Shown: in pieces, positions 5,129 to 8,664 of the stretch
Position numbering within the stretch: the first letter of the stretch is position 1
Layout of the letters: each line of letters opens with the position of its first letter
Notes under the pieces: model-generated
The model's database searches: none
What the model was told of the DNA's origin: nothing
Seen by the model: only the letters and a program-made list of their open reading frames with translations
Source: Phycisphaerales bacterium UBA2266
Lineage (GTDB): Bacteria > Planctomycetota > Phycisphaerae > Sedimentisphaerales > Anaerobacaceae
Direction of reading: 5' to 3'
Assembly: GCA_002347125.1 (NCBI GenBank)
Contig: DDXG01000222.1
Coordinates: 1-8,664, forward strand
Length of the DNA: 8,664 nucleotides
Position numbers and translations under genes: made by a program

Positions 5129-7570
5129 ATGGCACGCTTTGACACCGTACGCAACCGTCGAAAATCAACCCATGCCGTCGCCGCCGTGTTTGTCCGGCTA
5201 TCGGCGGTGGCGATGCTGTGCCTTGCAGGTGTGAGCCACGCGGCTGATATGCCCGATGGGGCGGTGGTCAAGAAGATACTCAAGTCCGCGGATGCCGGTG
5301 AGAACCTGCTCAAGGGCGATGGCTGGGTCGGTTGGCAGCAGGGATTCGTGCGGCAGGGGGATGTCTTCCTCTGCGATAACGGCGATGATTCACGGGTGCA
5401 GCGGGGCGCTTCGCAGACTATCACGCTGAACCAGACGCGGCCGGAACCCATCTTCGCCTCGGCCTGGAGCAAGGCCGAGGGCGTGGGCGGGTCGCGGAAC
5501 AACGACTACGCACTGTACATCGACCTTGTACACACCGACGGCACGCCGCTGTGGGGGCGGACGGATGTGTTCAATGTGGGCACGCATGACTGGCAGCGGG
5601 CCGAGGTCGTCATCTTCCCCGATAAGCCCGTCCGTTCCGTTTCTTTTCACATGCTCCTGCGCTCCCATAGCGGCAAGGCGTGGTTCCGTGATCCGCAGTT
5701 GCGTCTGGCCCGTCCGCCGGCCGGAGCTGCCCTGTTCGACACCGTCCCTGTAAGCATCGCCGCCGGGCCTCGTTCGGGCTTTCAACTGCGAGACGTCGCG
5801 GCCGACGGGGATTTCGTACGGCTCGTGAACGAGGCCTTGGGCATTGGCCTGTCCTGTGCTGAATCGGTTCGCGACGGGACGACGTTTTTCGATGCGACCC
5901 TGACGGACACGACCGGCCGCGACCGTGCGATCAGTCTTATCTACGCCGTCAAGTTCCCCGCCGCCGGTGCTACCTGGCTGCACGACGGGCTGCGCAGCGA
6001 GCCCGTTGAACCGGCCCGGCAGTACCTCAATGCCGCCCCTACGGCCGCCGGGGCCGCGGGACTGCTGAGCCGTTACCCCTTCGCCGCCGTGGCCGGTCCC
6101 GACAAGGGCCTGGCCCTGGGCATTGACATGGCTCGACCGGCCGTCTTCCGTGTCGGCTACAACGCCGGCACCGAGGAACTCTTCCTCATCTATGACATCG
6201 GCCTGACGCCGGAGAGGCCCTCCGCGACCGTGCGGTTCTGTCAATTCGATTTCGACCCGGCCTGGGGCTTTCGGGCGGCTCTGGCGCGATATTATGAGAC
6301 CTATCCGGAGGCGTTCCACTGCCGCATACCGCAGCAGGGCCTCTGGATGCCCTTCGCGAAGATCAGCGAGGTCGCGGGCTGGCAGGACTTCGGCTTCCGC
6401 TTCAAAGAGGGCAACAACGAGACGGCCTGGGACGATGAGCATGGCGTCCTGACGTTCCGCTACACGGAGCCCATGACCTGGTGGATGTCGATGCCCAAGG
6501 GGATGCCCCGCACCCTCGATGCGGCCCTGGCCGAGGCCCGCCGCCTGGGCGACGAGAAGAACGATCGCAGCGCCAAGGCCCTTTTCGCCAGTGGCTTCCA
6601 CGACGAGGCCGGCCGTTTCGTTGCGCAACTGCAGGATACACCCTGGTGCGACGGGGCCGTCTGGAGCATGAATTCCATGCCGGCCGTCAAGGGCGACCCG
6701 ACGGACTTCTCGAACAAATGGAATGCGGACCTGCGGCAGCGGCTCTACGGGCCCGGCGCCTCGGCCCGGCTCGACGGCGAGTACATCGACTCCAGCGAAG
6801 GCTATGTCACGGCCGAGTTGGACTTCCGCCGCGACCACTTCGCCGCCGCCGATACGCCTCTGACGTTCTCCCGCAATACCAGGCAGCCGGCGGTCTTGCG
6901 AGGACTGATCGCCTTCGAGTACGTCCGCGCGATTGCCCGCGACGTGACCGACTCCGGCGGCTATATGATGGCCAACAGCACCCCGTCGCGGCTCTGCTGG
7001 CTCGCTCCCTTGCTCGATGTCCTTGGCACCGAGACTGACTGGAACCCCGGCGGCCGGTGGCAGCCCATGTCCCACGCGGACCTGCTCTACCGCCGCAGCC
7101 TGTGCGGGGCCAAGCCCTATTGCTTCCTGATGAACACGCAGTTCGAGCGTTTCGACCATGAGCGCGTCGAGAAGTACATGAAACGATCTCTGGCCTATGG
7201 CATGTTCCCCGGCTTCTTCAGCCACAATGCCTCGCAGGGCCATTATTTCACGCGGCCGGAACTCTACAACCGCGACCGCGACCTGTTCAAGAAGTACGTC
7301 CCTCTGTGCAGGATCGTGGCGGAGGCCGGGTGGCGGGCGGTTCCGGGGGCCCGCTGCGACAACCCCGCCGTCCGTATCGAGCGTTTCGGTGACAGACACC
7401 TGACGGTGTTCAACGACGGCGATGCCCCCGTTGCGGCCGTTATCCAACTCGACGACGCCCGAACCGTAAGGGCCCATGAACTGGTCGCCTCGAAGGACGT
7501 TCAATTCACCGACGGCCGGGCGACGATACACCTGGACGGCGAGGATGTGGCGGTTGTGATGCTGCCATAG
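5129..7570 (+). CDS. Large exported protein, probable glycoside hydrolase of unrecognised family
   Basis: I choose the ATG at 5129 (813 residues): GAAGGGG (5116-5122) lies 6 nt upstream, and the start gives a normal signal peptide (MARFDTVRNRRK, hydrophobic 16-35, VSHA before a likely cut at 38/39). An in-frame ATG at 5075 would add 18 residues and displace the basic region. Residues about 55-195 look like a beta-sandwich carbohydrate-binding module (GWVGWQQGFVRQGD, FASAWSKAEG, WQRAEVVIFPDKPVRSVSFH, WFRDPQLRL). Residues about 210-360 resemble the beta-rich domain that precedes the barrel in several glycosidase clans. Residues about 390-730 look like a (beta/alpha)8 barrel, with an acidic cluster at 549-557 (DGEYIDSSE; D549, E551, D554, E557) as candidate active site and conserved-looking WMSMPKG and FPGFFSHNAS. 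A short beta domain (VRIERFGDRHLTVFNDGDAP) closes the protein. I cannot name the family; catalytic role and substrate are inference. Confidence 0.8.
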   Translation: MARFDTVRNRRKSTHAVAAVFVRLSAVAMLCLAGVSHAADMPDGAVVKKILKSADAGENLLKGDGWVGWQQGFVRQGDVFLCDNGDDSRVQRGASQTITLNQTRPEPIFASAWSKAEGVGGSRNNDYALYIDLVHTDGTPLWGRTDVFNVGTHDWQRAEVVIFPDKPVRSVSFHMLLRSHSGKAWFRDPQLRLARPPAGAALFDTVPVSIAAGPRSGFQLRDVAADGDFVRLVNEALGIGLSCAESVRDGTTFFDATLTDTTGRDRAISLIYAVKFPAAGATWLHDGLRSEPVEPARQYLNAAPTAAGAAGLLSRYPFAAVAGPDKGLALGIDMARPAVFRVGYNAGTEELFLIYDIGLTPERPSATVRFCQFDFDPAWGFRAALARYYETYPEAFHCRIPQQGLWMPFAKISEVAGWQDFGFRFKEGNNETAWDDEHGVLTFRYTEPMTWWMSMPKGMPRTLDAALAEARRLGDEKNDRSAKALFASGFHDEAGRFVAQLQDTPWCDGAVWSMNSMPAVKGDPTDFSNKWNADLRQRLYGPGASARLDGEYIDSSEGYVTAELDFRRDHFAAADTPLTFSRNTRQPAVLRGLIAFEYVRAIARDVTDSGGYMMANSTPSRLCWLAPLLDVLGTETDWNPGGRWQPMSHADLLYRRSLCGAKPYCFLMNTQFERFDHERVEKYMKRSLAYGMFPGFFSHNASQGHYFTRPELYNRDRDLFKKYVPLCRIVAEAGWRAVPGARCDNPAVRIERFGDRHLTVFNDGDAPVAAVIQLDDARTVRAHELVASKDVQFTDGRATIHLDGEDVAVVMLP

Positions 7571-7820
7571 TGAGAACATTGAACGTTAAACGTCGTGCGC
7601 GCCGGGCACAGGGCCGTCGCGGCCGCCCCCGCGGATGAGAAGCTCAACGCACGTTCGGGCGGTGCGCCATTCGGTTCCTTTGCGAGACACACACGCGCCT
7701 CTACCCTTGGGCGGAACATGCGCGTTTGTGACGAGTTTTCCCGCCGCCGGCGCCAGCCGCGTCGCCGTAAGTCCTTGTCCGGACGGGAGTAATAATTTTT
7801 TCACAATTCCGCCGATTGGC
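7571..7820. other. Non-coding spacer with a degenerate repeat copy
   Basis: No reading frame here looks coding. At 7695-7707 GCGCCTCTACCCT and at 7722-7733 GCGTTTGTGACG match the start of the tandem repeat at 7821, but 14 nt separate them and the rest of the unit is absent, so this reads as a degenerate third copy. A T-run (7795-7801) follows a 4-bp stem GTCC/GGAC (7771-7784). That is too weak to call a terminator for the upstream gene. Confidence 0.5.
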
Positions 7821-7984
7821 GCGCCTCTACCCTCGCGTTTGTGACGTTACCTTGCCCGGCTTACCGCGTGTTCCCCATCCCTTCGCTGCGCGAAGGAATG
7901 CCACCCGTCTGCGCCTCTGTCCTCGCGTTTGTGACGTTACCCTGCCCGGCTTGCTGAGTGTTTGCCATCCCTTCGCTGCGCGAA
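7821..7984. repeat. Two tandem copies of a 74-nt unit with a 90-nt period
   Basis: Unit 1 (7821-7894) and unit 2 (7911-7984) both run from GCGCCTCT through CGCGTTTGTGACGTTACC and end CCATCCCTTCGCTGCGCGAA. They differ at 8 of 74 positions. A 16-nt non-repeated segment lies between them, so the period is exactly 90 nt. A multiple of three keeps every frame in register, which explains the repeated peptide (RAAKGW...GRVTSQTRG) on the minus strand; I do not believe it is translated. The unit contains TTCGCTGCGCGAA (7882-7894), a near-palindrome (TTCGC-TGC-GCGAA). An interspersed intergenic repeat is the best explanation. Confidence 0.85.
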
Positions 7985-7991
7985 TTAAAGG

Positions 7992-8079
7992 GGTCCGGTA
8001 CATTTTTGGGGGTCTGTGTGGCGAGGGCGTGGGGAGCGGGGGGAGGTACAGCGGGTGTTCGCAAAAAATGCACCGGACC
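7992..8079. repeat. Inverted repeat around GGTCCGGTRCATTTTT
   Basis: GGTCCGGTACATTTTT (7992-8007) and its reverse complement AAAAATGCACCGGACC (8064-8079) agree at 15 of 16 bases, with 56 G-rich nt between them. The left arm follows TTAAAGGG and directly abuts the end of tandem unit 2. Similar TTAAAGGGG(A/T)C... motifs are often found with REP-associated tyrosine transposases and their non-autonomous repeats. That likeness is from memory, and no transposase is present here. The arms could form a hairpin in single-stranded DNA or RNA. Confidence 0.7.
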
Positions 8080-8106
8080 GCGACGGCGCGCGGGACCGCC
8101 GGGTGA

Positions 8107-8123
8107 AGCGGCCTGCGGCCGCT
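8107..8123. repeat. Short GC-rich perfect hairpin (REP-like)
   Basis: AGCGGCC (8107-8113) and GGCCGCT (8117-8123) are perfect reverse complements around the 3-nt loop TGC. The compact GC-rich palindrome, 28 bp after the GGTCCGGT inverted repeat, resembles REP elements. Without a following T-run it is not a standard terminator. Confidence 0.55.
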
Positions 8124-8317
8124 GATCCGCCTCTGGCGGGATTTGGCTTGACGGACGGGAGGCGGCGTGGTAGGAGAGGAACGGCTCTTTGAGAAGTCCG
8201 AGTTGTTGTAATCGCTGGGCTTGTCGCTTTGGGCCAGAGACATGGTCGCGGGCGGCGTATTGGGTGTTAGGTTTGAAGGATGGCGACGGATAATCAGGAA
8301 AAGAGGTGTACATTATA

Positions 8318-8341
8318 TAATAACAGGTGGCTGTCCCTAAT
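8318..8341 (-). repeat. TTAGGGACAG motif with AT-rich edge, possible right boundary of a repeat block
   Basis: The minus strand from 8341 reads TTAGGGACAGCCACCTGTTA, ending in an AT-rich stretch (TATATAATAATA on either strand around 8313-8323). It faces the TTAAAGGGGTCCGG motif at 7985-7998 in inverted orientation, so 7985-8341 could be one element about 357 bp long. The similarity is short and the boundary is a guess. Confidence 0.3.
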
Positions 8342-8664
8342 ATCATATCGGTAAAGTCGTCGCTGTTGTCTATTGTCACCAGAAGGTGTGACGGCGTTCA
8401 TGTTGCGATTGGTGCCTCCATCGCCCGCTACAAGCCGGGGCGATTGCAGGTCGAACAGAACGAAGACCTGTTTCGTAACACCCCGCCATCATATGCATCG
8501 GTCAAACTGACGACAACCGGACGGTCGAATGTTGAGGCATTGCATAGATCGGACAGTACTCTGAGCCTACTCTTGGGATGTTGGAATCACGCTCTAACGT
8601 ACGGTCGGGTTAGGTTCTCTATGGTCGGTCGCCCAAGTCCAGGAGCTTGCCCCATCCGTAGTTG
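8342..8664. other. Right-hand tail without a recognisable gene
   Basis: This stretch is visibly less GC-rich than the genes to the left. A plus-strand frame beginning at a possible GTG at 8327, after TAA-TAA, stays open to the right edge (112 codons). It has no ribosome-binding site, no domain I recognise and many rare-looking codons, so I do not call it. On the minus strand, 14 codons entering from the right edge end at a TAG at 8621-8619 (NYGWGKLLDLGDRP). Their GC-rich codon choice would suit the end of a minus-strand gene starting outside the window, but the piece is too short to judge. Confidence 0.35.

Noticed and set aside
5390..7579. A 729-codon open frame on the minus strand opposite the large exported protein
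   Set aside because: It mirrors the sense frame, shows no domain or signal peptide, and the plus frame has a ribosome-binding site and signal sequence.
7771..7801. Possible rho-independent terminator after the 813-residue gene
   Set aside because: The stem GTCC/GGAC has only 4 bp, the T-run is separated by GGGAGTAATAA, and it lies 200 nt past the stop.
7821..7984. CRISPR array
   Set aside because: There are only two 74-nt units with one 16-nt interval. The repeats are too long and the spacer too short for CRISPR, and no cas gene is present.
7861..8379. A 172-codon minus-strand frame through the repeat block
   Set aside because: Its C-terminal half is translated tandem repeat (SRSEGM...), the middle is proline/alanine-rich low complexity across the inverted repeat, and no ribosome-binding site is clear. 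It could hide a degraded reading frame at 8160-8320, but I cannot support one.

Overview
The window looks like a GC-rich planctomycete chromosome, most plausibly of the Phycisphaerae/Sedimentisphaerales type. The clues are a secreted protein with one dockerin-like repeat (DVTGDGVVDMHD...NWL) fused to a formylglycine-generating-enzyme-like domain, a Tat-exported enolase-superfamily protein, large exported carbohydrate-active proteins, and many interspersed palindromic repeats between genes. The assignment rests on protein style only. No rRNA, tRNA or phylogenetic marker is present.

Layout: (i) 1-1769, minus strand: the 589-residue N-terminal part of an exported alpha-glucuronidase-like (GH67N-type) protein that runs off the left edge. 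(ii) 1770-2000: divergent intergenic region with a candidate promoter for the minus gene and a long imperfect inverted repeat that ends inside the ribosome-binding site of the next gene. (iii) 2001-3245, plus strand: Tat-exported mandelate-racemase-like enzyme. (iv) 3246-3725: convergent spacer, most of it filled by a 368-nt ORF-less group II intron on the minus strand. It starts one base after the stop codon of the next gene, and the domain V and VI hallmarks are readable. (v) 3726-4808, minus strand: dockerin-SUMF protein, preceded by a consensus-perfect sigma-70-type promoter (TTGACA-N17-TATAAT) and a 9-bp perfect hairpin in its leader. (vi) 5129-7570, plus strand: 813-residue exported protein, probably a glycoside hydrolase of a family I do not recognise. 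(vii) 7571-8664: about 1.1 kb without a convincing gene, holding a 90-bp-period tandem repeat, an inverted repeat around GGTCCGGTRCATTTTT, a 7-bp hairpin and a less GC-rich right tail.

Functionally, the four genes all encode exported proteins. Two or three of them look suited to breaking down glycans or sugar acids outside the cytoplasm: the alpha-glucuronidase-like protein, the sugar-acid dehydratase/racemase-like enzyme and the large hydrolase-like protein. They alternate in strand and each has its own leader, so they are not one operon. A shared carbohydrate role is inference from content. The most noteworthy item is the compact group II intron at the stop codon. The intergenic repeats suggest that mobile or repeat elements have colonised most of the non-coding space.
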